A DNA stretch of 64,000 bases from Hydractinia symbiolongicarpus (taxonomy: Eukaryota; Cnidaria; Hydrozoa; Anthoathecata; Hydractiniidae). Shown in pieces: positions 12,161 through 25,464 of this stretch. The stretch lies in NCBI RefSeq assembly GCF_029227915.1, contig NC_079878.1:28299501-28363500 (forward strand). The letters run 5' to 3'. Every line of letters begins with the position of its first letter. The first letter of the stretch is position 1. A program made the translations under genes and the position numbers. Under the pieces are notes generated by a model that saw only the letters and a list, made by a program, of their open reading frames with translations, did no database searches and was not told the origin of the DNA.

Positions 12161-12991
12161 CGGTCTCAATCCGTTTGAGTTACAACGGTTGCGTCGCATA
12201 TTCGTACCAACATGTATTTAGTGATTTTTTTTCGATATTACTAAGTTGTATTGCTTTTAACAGTGAAACGATTGACTGTGGAAATCAAATTGAACTAATT
12301 CTGGAATGTGACCTTATAAATGTGATAAATGAGTCAATTGGTCTCCAAGGAATAACATTTTTCTTAATTTGACATGATTGCTGGAACTCAGCGATTACAC
12401 TGGGCGCTGTGGTAGCGCTTTATTAAAAAATTAAGATAAATAAGTCATTTTTTACTGTGGCACCAATCCTAGCCGTTAGTTCGGATTGAGGAAATAGAGA
12501 CAGTTTCAAAAACTACTTTTTAATAGATTTTCTAACGGTGTCAATCCGTTTGAGTTACAATGGTTGCGTCACATATTCGTACCAACATGTATTTAGTGAT
12601 CTTCTTCCGATATTACTAAGTTGTATTGAGTTTAACAGTGAAACGATTGACTGTGGGAATTAATTGAACTGATTCTGGAATGTGACCTTATAAATGTGAT
12701 AAATGAGCCAATTGGTCTCCAAGGAAAAACATTCTTCTTTATTTGACATGATTGCTGGAATTTAGCGATTACATTAGGCTCTGTTGTAGCGCGTTATTTA
12801 AAAATTTAGATGAATAAGTTTTTCTTACTGTGGCACCAATCCTGGTCGTTAGCACGCGCTGAATAAATAGGAGCAGTTCCAAAGACTACATTTCATTGAC
12901 TTTATAGTGGTATAAATCCGTTTGAGATACAACGGTTGCGTCACATTTTCGTACCAACATGTATTTAGCGATAGTATTCGGATATTACTAG

Positions 12992-13364
12992 GTTGCATCG
13001 CTTTTAACAGTGAAACGTTTGACTGTCGGACTTAATTGAACTGATTTTGGACTTTGACCTTATAAATGTGATAAATGAGCCAGTTTTACTATAAGAAATA
13101 ACATTCTTCTTAATTTGATGTGATTGCTGGAACTCAGCGATTACACTGGCCGCTGTAGTAGCGCTTTATTAGAAAATTAAGATAAATAAGTCATTTTTTA
13201 CTGTGGGACCAATCCTAGCCGTTAGTTCGCGCTGAAGAAATAGAGACAGTTTTAAAAACTACATTTCATTGACTTTCTAGCAGTGTGAATCCGTTTGAGT
13301 TACAACGGTTGCGTCACATATTCGTACCAACATGTATTTAGCGATAGTATTCGGATATTACTAT
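12992..13364. repeat. Monomer type C2, representative
   Basis: C2 units are preceded by tttagcgatagtattcgg. They carry gaaacgtttgactgtcgg, and typically gagccagttt and gactacaagaaataac. Clear examples start at 7638, 8384, 9636, 11126, 11872, 12992, 13365, 60869, 61614 and 63106. Confidence 0.85.
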
Positions 13365-14193
13365 GTTGCATCGCTTTTAACAGTGGAACGTTTGACTGTC
13401 GGACTTAATTAAACTGATTTTGGACTCTGACCTTATAAATGTGATAAATGAGCCAGTTTGACTACAAGAAATAACATTCTTCTTAATTTAATATGATTGC
13501 TGGAACTCAGCGATTACACTGCGCGCTGTAGTAGCGCTTTATTAAAAAATTAAGATAAATAGGTCATTTTTTACGGTGGGACTAATCCTAGCCGTTAGTT
13601 CGCGCTGAAGAAATAGAGACAGTTTCAAAAATAACATTTCATTGACTTCCAAATGGTGTCAATCCGTTTGAGTTACAACGTTTGCGTCATATATCCGTAG
13701 CAACATGTATTTAGTGATTTTCTTCCATTATTACTAAGTTGTATTGCTTTTAACAGTGAAACGATTGACTGTGGGAATTAATTTATCTGAGTTGGGACTG
13801 TAATCTTATAAATGTGATAAATGAGCCAATTGGTCTCCAAGGAATAACTTTCTTCTTAATTTGACAAGATTGTGGGAACTCAGCGATTACAGTGGACCCT
13901 GTGGTAGCGCTTTATTTAAAAATTTAGATAAATAAGTCATATCTACTGTGGGACCAATCCTAGCCATTAGCGCGCGCTGAAGAAGTAGCGACAGTTTCAA
14001 AAACTACATTTCATTGACTTACTTAGGGTGTCAATCCGTTTGAGTTACAACGGTTGCGTCACATATTCGTACCAACATCTATTTAGTGATTTTCTTCCGA
14101 TATTACTAAGTTGTATTGCTTTAAACAGTGAAACGATTGACCGTGGGAATTAATTGAACTGATTCAGGAGTGTGACCTTATAAATGTGATAAA

Positions 14194-15261
14194 TGAGCCA
14201 ATTGGACTCCAAGGAAAAACATTCTACTTAATTCGACATGATTGCTGGAATTCAGCGAGTACAATAGGCTCTGCGGTAGCGCTTTATTTAAAAATTAAGA
14301 TAAAAAATTCAATTTTTACTGTGGGACCAATCCTAGCAGTTAGCGCACGCTGAAGAAATAGAGACAGTTTCAAATACTACATTTCACTGACTTTCTAACG
14401 GTGTCAGTCGATTTCAGTTACAACGGTTGGGTCACATATTCGTACCAACATGTATTTAGTGATTTTCTTCCGACATTACTAAGTTGTATCGCTTTTAACA
14501 GTGAAACGTTTGACTGTGGGACATAATTGAACTAACTTTGGACTGTGACCTGGTAAATGTGATACATGAGCCAGTTTGACTACAAGAAATATCATTCCTC
14601 TTAATTTAATATGATTGCTGGAACTCAGCGATTACACTGGGCGCTGTAGTAGCGCTTTATTAAAAAATTAAGATATATTAGCCATTATTTACTGTGGGAC
14701 CAATCCTAGCCGTTAGTTCGCGCTGAAGAAATAGAGACAAATTCAAAAACCACATTTCATTGACTTTCTAACGGTGTCAATCCGTTTGAGTTACAACGGT
14801 TGCGTCACATATTCGTACCAACATGTATTTAGTGATTTTTTTCCGATATTACTAAGTTGTATCGCTTTTAACAGTGAAACGATTGACTGTGGGACTTAAT
14901 TGAACTAATTCTGGACTTTGACCATATAAATGTTATAAATGAGCCAATTGGACTCCAAGGAAAAACATTCTACTTAATTCGACATGATTGCTGGAATTCA
15001 GCGAGTACAATAGGCACTGCGGTAGCGCTTTATTTAAAAATTAAGATAAAAAATTCAATTTTTACTGTGGGACCAATCCTAGCAGTTAGCGCACGCTGAA
15101 GAAATAGAGACAGTTTCAAATACTACATTTCACTGACTTTCTAACGGTGTCAGTCGATTTCAGTTACAACGGTTGGGTCACATATTCGTACCAACATGTA
15201 TTTAGTGATTTTCTTCCGACATTACTAAGTTGTATCGCTTTTAACAGTGAAACGTTTGACT
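14194..15261. repeat. Partial duplication in C block, offset 746 bp
   Basis: About 320 bp at 14,194-14,515 recur at 14,940-15,261. They share aaggaaaaacattctac, gagtacaatagg, ctgcggtagcgc and gtcagtcgatttcag. The sequence between and around them is not duplicated at this offset, so the duplicated tract was later partly overwritten or is a conversion tract. Confidence 0.8.
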
Positions 15262-15974
15262 GTCGGACTTAATTGAACTGATTTTGGACTTTGACCTAAT
15301 AAATGTAATAAATGAGCCAGTTTGACTACAAGAAATAACATTCTTCTTAATTTAATATGATTGCTGGAACTCAGCGATTACACTGGGCGCTGTAGTAGCT
15401 CTTTGTTAAAAAATTAAGATGGATAAGCCATTTTTTGCTGTGGGACCAATTCCAGCCGTTAGTTTGCGCTGAAGAAATAGAGACAGTTTCAAAAACTGCA
15501 TTTCATTGACTTTCTAACGGTGTCAATCCGTTTGAGATTCAACGGTGGCGTCACATAATCGTACCAACATGTATTTAGTGATTTTTTCCGATATTACTAA
15601 GTTGTATTGCTTTTAACAGTGAAACGATTGACTGTGGGAATTAAATGAACTGTTTCTGGAATGTGACCTTATAAATGTGATAAATGAGCCAGTTTGACTA
15701 CAAGAAATAATATTCTTCTTAATTTAATGTGATTGCTGGAACTCAGCGATTACACTGCGCGCTGTGGTAGCGCTTTATTTAAAAATTAAAAAAAAAAAAG
15801 TCATTTTTGACTGTGGGACCAATCCTAGCCGTTAGCGCACGCTGAAGAAATAGCGACAGTTTCAAAAACTAGATTTCACTGACTTTCTAACGGTGTCAGT
15901 CCGTTTGAGTTAAAACAGTTGGGTCACATATTCGTAGCAAAATGTATTTAGCGATATTTTTCTGATATTGCCAG

Positions 15975-17836
15975 GTTGCATCGATTTTAAAAGTGAAACG
16001 ACTGACTGTGGCACCTAATTGAACTGATTTTTGACTGTGACCTCATAAATGTGATAAATAAGACAATTGGACACAAGAAATAACACTCTTCCTGATTTGA
16101 TATGATTGCTGGAATTTACCGATTACACTGGGCGCTGTGGTAGCGCTTCATTTAAACGTTTAGATAAATAAGACATTTTGTACTGTGGGACCAATCCTAG
16201 CCGTTAGAGCGCGCTGAAGAAATAGAGACAGTTTCAAATACTACACTTCATTGACTTTCTAACGGTGTCAATCCGTTTGAGTTACAACGGTTGCCTCACA
16301 CATTCGTACTAACATGTATTTAGTGACTTTTTTCCGATATTACTAAGTTGTATCGCTTTTAACAGTGAAACGATTGACTGTGGGACTTACTTGAACTGAT
16401 TATGGACTGTGACCTTATAAATGTGATAGAGAAACCAATTAGACTCCAAGGAATAACATTCTTCTTAACTTGACATAATTGCTGGAATTCAGCGATTACA
16501 CTGAGCGCTGTGGTAGCGCTTCATTTAAAAATGTAGATAAATAAGTCATTTTGTACTGTGGGACCAATCGTAGACGTTAGGACGCCCTGAGGAAATAGCG
16601 ACAGTTTCAAAAACTACATTTCACTGACTTTCTAACGGCGTCAATCCGTTTGAGTTAAAACGGTTGGGTCATATATTCGTACCAAAATGTATTTAGCCAT
16701 ATTATTCGGATGTTACTAGGTTGCATCGCTTTTAACAGTGAAACGACTGACTGTGGGACTTAAATGAACTGATTTTTGACTTTGATCTTATAAATGTGAT
16801 AAATTAGACAATTGGACTGCAAGAATTAACATTCTTCTTAACTCGAAATGATTGCCGGAACTCAGCGATTACACTGGACCCTGTGGTAGCGCTTCATTTA
16901 AATATTTAGATAAATAAGTCTTTTTTTGATATGGGACAAATCCTGGCCCTTAGCACGCGCCGAAAAAATAGAGACATTCTCAAGAACTACATTACATTGA
17001 TTTCTTGGCAGTATCAGTCCGCCTCAGTTACAACGGTTGCGTCACATATACGTACCAACATGTATTTAGCGATATTTTTCTCACATTACTAGGTTGCATC
17101 GCTTTTAACAGTGAAACCATTGACAGTGGGACTAAATTGAACTGATTTTTGACTGTGGCCTTATAAATGTTTTAAGTGAGACAATTGGACTCTAAGAAGT
17201 AACATTCTTCTTAATTTGACATGATTGACGAAACTCAGAGATTACACTAGCCGCTGTGGTAGCGCTTCATTTGAAAATTAAGACAAAAAAGTCATTTTTG
17301 ACTGTGGGACCAATCCTAGCCGTTAGTGCGCGCTGAAGAAATAGCGACAGTTTTAGAAACTACATTTCACTGACTTTCTAATGGTGTCAGTCCGTTTGAG
17401 TTAAAACGGTTGGGTCATATATTCGTACCAAATGTATTTAGCGATATTTTTCTGATATTGCCAGGTTGCATCGATTTTAACAGTAAAACGATTGACTATG
17501 GGACTTAATTGAACTGATTTTTGACTTTGATCTGATAAATGTGATAAATGAGACAATTGGACCCAAGAAATAACACTCTTCTTAATTTGACATGATTGCT
17601 GGAATTTACTGATTACACTGGGCGCTGTGGTAGCGCTTCATTTAAACGTGTAGATACATAAGTCATTTTGTAATGTGGGACCAATCCTAGCCGTTAGCGC
17701 GCGCTGAAGAAATAGAGACAGTTTCAAATACTACACTTCATCGACTTTCTAACGGTGTCAATCCGTTTGAGTTACAACGGTTGCGTCACATATTCGTACC
17801 AGCATGTATTTAGCGATATGTTTCTCACATTACTAG
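15975..17836. repeat. Transition block F-D2-H-E-F
   Basis: Phase starts are 15975 (F-like, ttgccaggttgcatcgatt), 16347 (D2-like), 16720 (H, attattcggatgttac), 17093 (E-like, tgacagtgggac and ggactctaagaag) and 17465 (F). The order D2-H-E-F is the same as at 50,885-52,373. This marks the border between the C block and the A/B core. Confidence 0.8.
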
Positions 17837-18209
17837 GTTGCATTGCTTTTAACAGTGAAACCATTGACTGTGGGACTAAATTCAACTGATTTTTGACTGT
17901 GGCGTTAAAAATGTTTTAAGTGAGACAATTGGACTCCAAGAAGTAACATTCCTCTTAATTTGACAGGATTGCCGAAACTCAGCGATTACACTGGGCGCAG
18001 TGGTAGCGCTTCATTTGAAAATTAAGAAAAAAAAGTCATTTTTGACTGTGGGACCAATCCTAGCCGTTAGCGCGCGCTGAAGAAATAGCGACAGTTTCAA
18101 AAACTACATTTCACAGACTTTCTAAAGGTGTCAGTCTGTTTGAGTTAAAACGGTTGGGTCACATATTCGTACCAACATGTATTTAGCGATATTTTCCTGA
18201 TATTACTAG
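17837..18209. repeat. Monomer type A, representative (373 bp)
   Basis: Diagnostic variants are gaaaccattgactg, gactaaattgaactg (gactaaattcaactg in this copy), ttttgactgtggcg, atgttttaagtgagac, ggactccaagaagtaac, gggcgcagtggtagcgc, gaaaattaagaaaaaaaa, the 10-bp palindrome agcgcgcgct, aatagcgacag, cacagactttctaa and gagttaaaacgg. Some variants are dimer-specific, such as ggattgggtc versus cggttgggtc. Confidence 0.9.
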
Positions 18210-18571
18210 GTTGCATCGCTTTTAACAGTGAAACGATTGACTGTGGGACTTAATTGAACTGATTTTGGACTTTGACCTCATAAATGTGATAAATGAGACA
18301 ATTGGACCCAACAAATAACATTCTTCTTAACTCGACATGATTGCCGGAACTCAGCGATTACACTGGACCCTGTGGCAGCGCTTCATTTAAAAATTTAGAT
18401 AAATAAGTCTTTTTTTAGTATGGAACCATTCCTGGCCTTTAACACGCGTCAAAAATATAGAGACATTCTCAAAAACTACATTTCATTGATTTCCTGGCGG
18501 TATCAGTCCGCCTCAGTTACAACGTTTGCGTCACATATTCGTACCAGCATGTATTTTTCTCACATTACTAG
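18210..18571. repeat. Monomer type B-short (362 bp), representative
   Basis: As B, but lacking 10 bp (agcgatatgt) near its end, so that gcatgtattt joins directly to ttctcac. B-short spacings of 361-362 bp start at 18210, 20434, 21913, 25465, 28434, 31396, 32876, 34355, 37316, 38795, 41764, 42498, 47556 and 50152. In the left paralogue they start at 2168 and 4017, where even the preceding ta is missing in part. The lesion is a lineage marker within B. Confidence 0.88.
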
Positions 18572-18943
18572 GTTGCATCGCTGTTAACAGTGAAACCATT
18601 GACTGTGGGACTAAATTGAACTGATTTTTGACTGTGACCTTATAAATGTTTTAAGTGAGACAATTGGACTCCAAGAAGTAACATTCTTCTTAATTTGACA
18701 TGATTGCCGAAACTCAGCGATTACACTGGGCGCAGTGGTAGCGCTTCATTTGAAAATTAAGAAAAAAAGTCATTTTTGACTGTGGGACCAATCCTAGCCG
18801 TTAGCGCGCGCTGAAGGAATAGCGACAGTTTCAAAAACTACATTTCACAGACTTTCTAACGGTGTCAGTCCGTTTGAGTTAAAAGGATTGGGTCACATAT
18901 TCGTACCAACATGTATTTAGCGATATTTTTCTGATATTACTAG

Positions 18944-19315
18944 GTTGCATCGCTTTTAACGGTGAAACGATTGACTGTGGGACGTAATTGAACTGATTTT
19001 GGACTTTGACCTCATAAATGTGAGACATAAGACAATTGGACCCAAGAAATAACATTCTTCTTAACTCGACATGATTGCCGGAACTCAGCGATTACACTGG
19101 ACCCTGTGGTAGCGCTTTATTTAACAATTTAGATAAATAAGTCTTTTTTTAGTGTGGGACCAATCCTGGCCCTTAGCACGCGTCAAAAAAATAGAGACAT
19201 TCTCAAAAACTACATTTCATTGATTTCCCGGCGGTATCAGTCCGCCTCAGTTACAACGTTTGCGTCACATATTCGTACCAGCATGTATTTAGCGATACGT
19301 TTCTCATATTACTAG
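18944..19315. repeat. Monomer type B, representative (372 bp)
   Basis: Diagnostic variants are gaaacgattgactg, gattttggactttgacc, ggacccaagaaataac, cttaactcgacatg, gccggaactcag, ggaccctgtgg, aatttagataaataag, tttagtgtggg or tttagtatggg, cttagcacgcg, gagacattctc, gcggtatcagtccgcc, ttacaacgtttgcgtc and ccagcatgtattt. Confidence 0.9.
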
Positions 19316-20433
19316 GTTGCATTGCTTTTAACAGTGAAACCATTGACTGTGGGTCTAAATTGAACTGATTTTTGACTGTGGCGTTATAAATGATTTAAGT
19401 GAGACAATTGGACTCCAAGAAGTAACATTCTTCTTAATTTGACATGATTGCCGAAACTCAGCGATTACACTGGGCGCAGTGGTAGCGCTTCATTTCAAAA
19501 TTAAGAAAAAAAAGTCATTTTTGACTGTGGGACCAATCCTAGCCGTTAGCGCGCGCTGAAGGAATAGCGACAGTTTCAAAAACTACATTTCACAGACTTT
19601 CTAACGGTGTCAGTCCGTTTGAGTTAAAAGGATTGGGTCACATATTCGTACCAACATGTATTTAGCGATATTTTTCTGATATTACTAGGTTGCATCGCTT
19701 TTAACGGTGAAACGATTGACTGTGGGACGTAATTGAACTGATTTTGGACTTTGACCTCATAAATGTGAGACATAAGACAATTGGACCCAAGAAATAACAT
19801 TCTTCTTAACTCGACATGACTGCCGGAACTCAGCGATTACACTGGACCCTGTGGTAGCGCTTTATTTAACAATTTAGATAAATAAGTGTTTTTTTAGTGT
19901 GGGACCAATCCTGGCCCTTAGCACGCGCCGATAAAATAGAGACATTCTCAAAAACTACATTTCATTGATTTCCTGGCGGTATCAGTCCGCCTCAGTTACA
20001 ACGTTTGCGTCACATATTCGTACCAGCATGTATTTAGCGATATGTTTCTCACATTACTAGGTTGCATCGCTTTTAACAGTGAAACCATTGACTGTGGGAC
20101 TAAATTGAACTGATTTTTGACTGTGGCGTTATAAATGTTTTAAGTGAGACAATTGGACTCCAAGAAGTAACATTCTTCTTAATTTGACATGATTGCCGAA
20201 ACTCAGCGATTACACTGGGCGCAGTGGTAGCGCTTCATTTGAAAATTAAGAAAAAAAAGACATTTTTGACTGTGGGACCAATCCTAGCCGTTAGCGCGCA
20301 CTGAAGAAATAGCGACAGTTTCAAAAACTACATTTCACAGACTTTCTAACAGTGTCAGTCCGTTTGAGTTAAAACGGTTGGATCACATATTCGTACCAAC
20401 ATGTATTTAGCGATATTTTTCTGATATTACTAG

Positions 20434-22274
20434 GTTGCATCGCTTTTAACAGTGAAACGATTGACTGTGGCACTTAATTGAACTGATTTTGGACTTTGAC
20501 CTCATAAATGTGATAAATGAGATAATTGGACCCAACAAATAACATTCTTCTTAACTCGTCATGATTGCCGGAACTCAGCGATTACACTGGACCCTGTGGC
20601 AGCGCTTCATTTAAAAATTTAGATAAATAAGTCTTTTTTTAGTATGGAACCATTCCTGGCCTTTAACACGCGTCAAAAATATAGAGACATTCTCAAAAAC
20701 TACATTTCATTGATTTCCTGGCGGTATCAGTCCGCCTCAGTTACAACGTTTGCGTCACATATTCGTACCAGCATGTATTTTTCTCACATTACTAGGTTGC
20801 ATCGCTGTTAACAGTGAAACCATTGACTGTGGGACTAAATTGAACTGATTTTTGACTGTGGCGTTATAAATGTTTTAAGTGAGACAATTGGACTCCAAGA
20901 AGTAACATTCTTCTTAATTTGACATGATTGCCGAAACTCAGCGATTACACTGGGCGCAGTGGTAGCGCTTCATTTGAAAATTAAGAAAAAAAGTCATTTT
21001 TGACTGTGGGACCAATCCTAGCCGTTAGCGCGCGCTGAAGGAATAGCGACAGTTTCAAAAACTACATTTCACAGACTTTCTAACGGTGTCAGTCCGTTTG
21101 AGTTAAAAGGATTGGGTCACATATTCGTACCAACATGTATTTAGCGATATTTTTCTGATATTACTAGGTTGCATCGCTTTTAACGGTGAAACGATTGACT
21201 GTGGGACGTAATTGAACTGATTTTGGACTTTGACCTCATAAATGTGAGACATAAGACAATTGGACCCAAGAAATAACATTCTTCTTAACTCGACATGATT
21301 GCCGGAACTCAGCGATTACACTGGACCCTGTGGTAGCGCTTTATTTAACAATTTAGATAAATAAGTCTTTTTTTAGTGTGGGACCAATCCTGGCCCTTAG
21401 CACGCGTCAAAAAAATAGAGACATTCTCAAAAACTACATTTCATTGATTTCCCGGCGGTATCAGTCCGCCTCAGTTACAACGTTTGCGTCACATATTCGT
21501 ACCAGCATGTATTTAGCGATACGTTTCTCATATTACTAGGTTGCATTGCTTTTAACAGTGAAACCATTGACTGTGGGTCTAAATTGAACTGATTTTTGAC
21601 TGTGGCGTTATAAATGTTTTAAGTGAGACAATTGGACTCCAAGAAGTAACATTCTTCTTAATTTGACATGATTGCCGAAACTCAGCGATTACACTGGGCG
21701 CAGTGGTAGCGCTTCATTTCAAAATTAAGAAAAAAAAGTCATTTTTGACTGTGGGACCAATCCTAGCCGTTAGCGCGCGCTGAAGAAATAGCGACAGTTT
21801 CAAAAACTACATTTCACAGACTTTCTAAAGGTGTCAGTCTGTTTGAGTTAAAACGGTTGGGTCACATATTCGTACCAACATGTATTTAGCGATATTTTCC
21901 TGATATTACTAGGTTGCATCGCTTTTAACAGTGAAACGATTGACTGTGGGACTTAATTGAACTGATTTTGGACTTTGACCTCATAAATGTGATAAATGAG
22001 ACAATTGGACCCAACAAATAACATTCTTCTTAAGTCGACATGATTGCCGGAACTCAGCGATTACACTGGACTCTGTGGCAGCGCTTTATTTAAAAATTTA
22101 GATAAATAAGTCTTTTTTTAGTATGGGACCATTCCTGGCCTTTAACACGCGTCAAAAATATAGAGACATTCTCAAAAACTACATTTCATTGATTTCCTGG
22201 CGGTATCAGTCCGCCTCAGTTACAACGTTTGCGTCACATATTCGTACCAGCATGTATTTTTCTCACATTACTAG
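20434..22274. repeat. Six-monomer higher-order repeat, copy 2
   Basis: Tandem repeat of the preceding block with few substitutions (for example gataattgg and aactcgtcatg around 20,520-20,562). The match ends near 22,275, where the last unit is of the B-short kind and the register changes. A related version of its first part occurs at 28,434 and 34,355. Confidence 0.83.
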
Positions 22275-22857
22275 CATGCATCGCTTTTAACAGTGAAACC
22301 ATTGACTGTGGGACTAAATTGAACTGATTTTTGACTGTGGCGTTATAAATGTTTTAAGTGAGACAATTGGACTCCAAGAAGTAACATTCTTCTTAATTTG
22401 ACATGATTGCCGAAACTCAGCGATTACACTGGGCGCAGTGGTAGCGCTTCATTTCAAAATTAAGAAAAAAAAGTCATTTTTGACTGTGGGACCAATCCTA
22501 GCCGTTAGCGCGCGCTGAAGAAATAGCGACAGTTTCAAAAACTACATTTCACAGACTTTCTAAAGGTGTCAGTCTGTTTGAGTTAAAACGCTTGGGTCAT
22601 ATAACATTCTTCTTAACTCGACATGATTGCCGGAACTCAGCGATTACACTGGACCCTGTGGCAGCGCTTCATTCAAAAATATAGATAAATAAGTCTTTTT
22701 TTAGTATGGGACCATTCCTGGCCTTTAACACGCGTCAAAAATATAGAGACATTCTCAAAAACTACATTTCATTGATTTCCTGGCGGTATCAGTCCGCCTC
22801 AGTTACAACGTTTGCGTCACATATTCGTACCAGCATGTATTTTTCTCACATTACTAG
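22275..22857. repeat. Fused A/B unit with ~151 bp deletion
   Basis: The phase start expected near 22,648 is absent. gcttgggtcat joins directly to ataacattcttc at about 22,600. This removes the end of A, including tattcgtaccaacatg, together with the first part of the following B. The interval is 583 bp where about 734 bp is expected. Confidence 0.9.
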
Positions 22858-23230
22858 GTTGCATCGCTGTTAACAGTGAAACCATTGACTGTGGGACTAA
22901 ATTGAACTGATTTTTGACTGTGGCCTTATAAATGTTTTAAGTGAGACAATTAGACTCCAAGAAGTAACATTCTTCTTAATTTGACATGATTGCCGAAACT
23001 CAGCGATTACACTGGGCGCAGTGGTAGCGCTTCATTTGAAAATTAAGAAAAAAAAGTCATTTTTGACTGTGGGACCAATCCTAGCCGTTAGCGCGCGCTG
23101 AAGGAATAGCGACAGTTTCAAAAACTACATTTCACAGACTTTCTAACGGTGTCAGTCCGTTTGAGGTAAAAGGATTGGGTCACATATTCGTACCAACATG
23201 TATTTAGCGATATTTTTCTGATACTACTAG

Positions 23231-24720
23231 GTTGCATCGCTTCTAACGGTGAAACGATTGACTGTGGCACGTAATTGAACTGATTTTGGACTTTGACCTC
23301 ATAAATGTGAGACATAAGACAATTGGACCCAAGAAATAACATTCTTCTTAACTCGACATGATTGCCGGAACTCAGCGATTACACTGGACCCTGTGGTAGC
23401 GCTTCATTTAAAAATTTAGATAAATTAGTGTTTTTTTAGTGTGGAACCAATCCTGGCCCTTAGCACGCGCCGATAAAATAGAGACATTCTCAAAAACTAC
23501 ATTTCATTGATTTCTTGGCGGTATCAGTCCGCCTCAGTTACAACGTTTGCGTCACATATTCGTGCCAGCATGTATTTAGCGATATGTTTCTCACATTACT
23601 AGGTTGCATCGCTTTTAACAGTGAAACCATTGACTGTGGGACTAAATTGAACTGATTTTTGACTGTGGCGTTATAAATGTTTTAAGTGAGACAATTGGAC
23701 TCCAAGAAGTAACATTCTTCTTAATTTGACATGATTGCCGAAACTCAGCGATTACACTGGGCGCAGTGGTAGCGCTTCATTTAAAAATTAAGAAAAAAAA
23801 GTCATTTTTAACTGTGGGACCAATCCTAGCCGTTAGCGCGCGCTGAAGGAATAGCGACAGTTTCAAAAACTACATTTCACAGACTTTCTAACGGTGTCAG
23901 TCCGTTTGAGGTAAAAGGATTGGGTCACATATTCGTACCAACATGTATTTAGCGATATTTTTCTGATATTACTAGGTTGCATCGCTTCTAACGGTGAAAC
24001 GATTGACTGTGGCACGTAATTGAACTGATTTTGGACTTTGACCTCCTAAATGTGAGACATAAGACAATTGGACCCCAGAAATAACATTCTTCTTAACTCG
24101 ACATGATTGCCGGAACTCAGCGATTACACTGGACCCTGTGGTAGCGCTTCATTTAAAAATTTAGATAAATTAGTGTTTTTTTAGTGTGGAACCAATCCTG
24201 GCCCTTAGCACGCGCCGATAAAATAGAGACATTCTCAAAAACTACATTTCATTGATTTCTTGGCGGTATCAGTCCGCCTCAGTTACAACGTTTGCGTCAC
24301 ATATTCGTGCCAGCATGTATTTAGCGATATGTTTCTCACATTACTAGGTTGCATCGCTTTTAACAGTGAAACCATTGACTGTGGGACTAAATTGAACTGA
24401 TTTTTGACTGTGGCGTTATAAATGTTTTAAGTGAGACAATTGGACTCCAAGAAGTAACATTCTTCTTAATTTGACATGATTGCCGAAACTCAGCGATTAC
24501 ACTGGGCGCAGTGGTAGCGCTTCATTTAAAAATTAAGAAAAAAAAGTCATTTTTAACTGTGGGACCAATCCTAGCCGTTAGCGCGCGCTGAAGAAATAGC
24601 GACAGTTTCAAAAACTACATTTCACAGACTTTCTAACGGTGTCAGTCCGTTTGAGTTAAAACGGTTGGGTCACATATTCGTACCAACATGTATTTAGCGA
24701 TATTTTTCTGATATTACTAG
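23231..24720. repeat. A-B dimer tandem duplication (period 745 bp)
   Basis: 23,231-23,975 and 23,976-24,720 are near-identical dimers. They share gaggtaaaaggattgg upstream, cttctaacggtg, ggcacgtaattg, gataaattagtg and attcgtgccagc. One visible difference is ctcctaaatg at 24,043 against ctcataaatg in the first copy. Confidence 0.87.
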
Positions 24721-25464
24721 GTTTCATCGCTTTTAACAAGGAAACGATTGACTGTGGGACTTAATTGAACTGATTTTGGACTTTGACCTCATAAATGTGA
24801 TAAATGAGACAATTGGGCCCAAGAAATAACATTCTTCTTAACTCGACATGATTGCCGGAACTCAGCGATTACACTGGACCCTGTGGTAGCGCTTTATTTA
24901 AAAATTTAGATAAATAAGTGTTTTTTTAGTGTGGGACCAATCCTGGCCCTTAGCACGCGCCGATAAAATAGAGACATTCTCAAAAACTACATTTCATTGA
25001 TTTCCTGGCGGTATCAGTCCGCCTCAGTTACAACGTTTGCGTCACATATTCGTACCAGCATGTATTTAGCGATATGTTTCTCACATTACTATGTTGCATC
25101 GCTTTTAACAGTGAAACCATTGACTGTGGGACTAAATTGAACTGATTTTTGACTGTGGCGTTATAAATGTTTTAAGTGAGACAATTGGACTCCAAGAAGT
25201 AACATTCTTCTTAATTTGACATGATTGCCGAAACTCAGCGATTACACTGGGCGCAGTGGTAGCGCTTCATTTGAAAATTAAGAAAAAAAGTCATTTTTGA
25301 CGGTGGGACCAATCCTAGCCGTTAGCGCGCGCTGAAGAAATAGCGACAGTTTCAAAAACTACATTTCACAGACTTTCTAACGGTTTCAGTCCATTTGAGT
25401 TAAAACGGTTGTGTCACATATTCGTACCAACATGTATTTAGCGATATTTTTCTGATATTACTAG

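Larger units (their letters stand above)
6530..15974. repeat. Heterogeneous C1/C2 monomer block
   Basis: Phase starts: 6530, 6903, 7276, 7638, 8011, 8384, 8748, 8892, 9263, 9636, 10009, 10381, 10753, 11126, 11499, 11872, 12245, 12620, 12992, 13365, 13738, 14110, 14483, 14856, 15229, 15601. Monomers differ from one another more than in the A/B core and follow no fixed order of C1 and C2. Shared C traits are gataaatgagcc, attgctggaa and a gttagttcgcgc or gttagcacgcgc box. This looks like an older, less homogenised part of the array. No gene or other feature is seen within it. Confidence 0.9.
18210..20433. repeat. Six-monomer higher-order repeat, copy 1 (period 2,224 bp)
   Basis: Order B-short, A, B, A, B, A. 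Starts at 18210, 18572, 18944, 19316 and 19689 each recur exactly 2,224 bp later. Shared private variants are tggaaccattcctgg, aaatgtgagacataag, tttaacaatttag and gcgatacgtttctcatatt. Confidence 0.87.

Noticed and set aside
6530-15974. C block as an inserted, unrelated repeat family
   Set aside because: Its units align to A and B over their full length and keep the same phase and spacing, so they are diverged members of the same family.
17837-18209. Match to a named insect, plant or vertebrate satellite of similar unit size (for example the Drosophila 359-bp or Tribolium satellites)
   Set aside because: Only unit length is comparable. I could not recall sequence similarity, and length alone is not evidence.
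23118-23342. Minus-strand open frame of 74 codons, with similar frames at 43,166-43,378, 53,517-53,729 and 56,719-56,931
   Set aside because: These are the same phase of the same monomers read in antisense and stay open only where a stop is lost by chance. Equivalent positions in other units are closed, and there is no sign of selection for coding.
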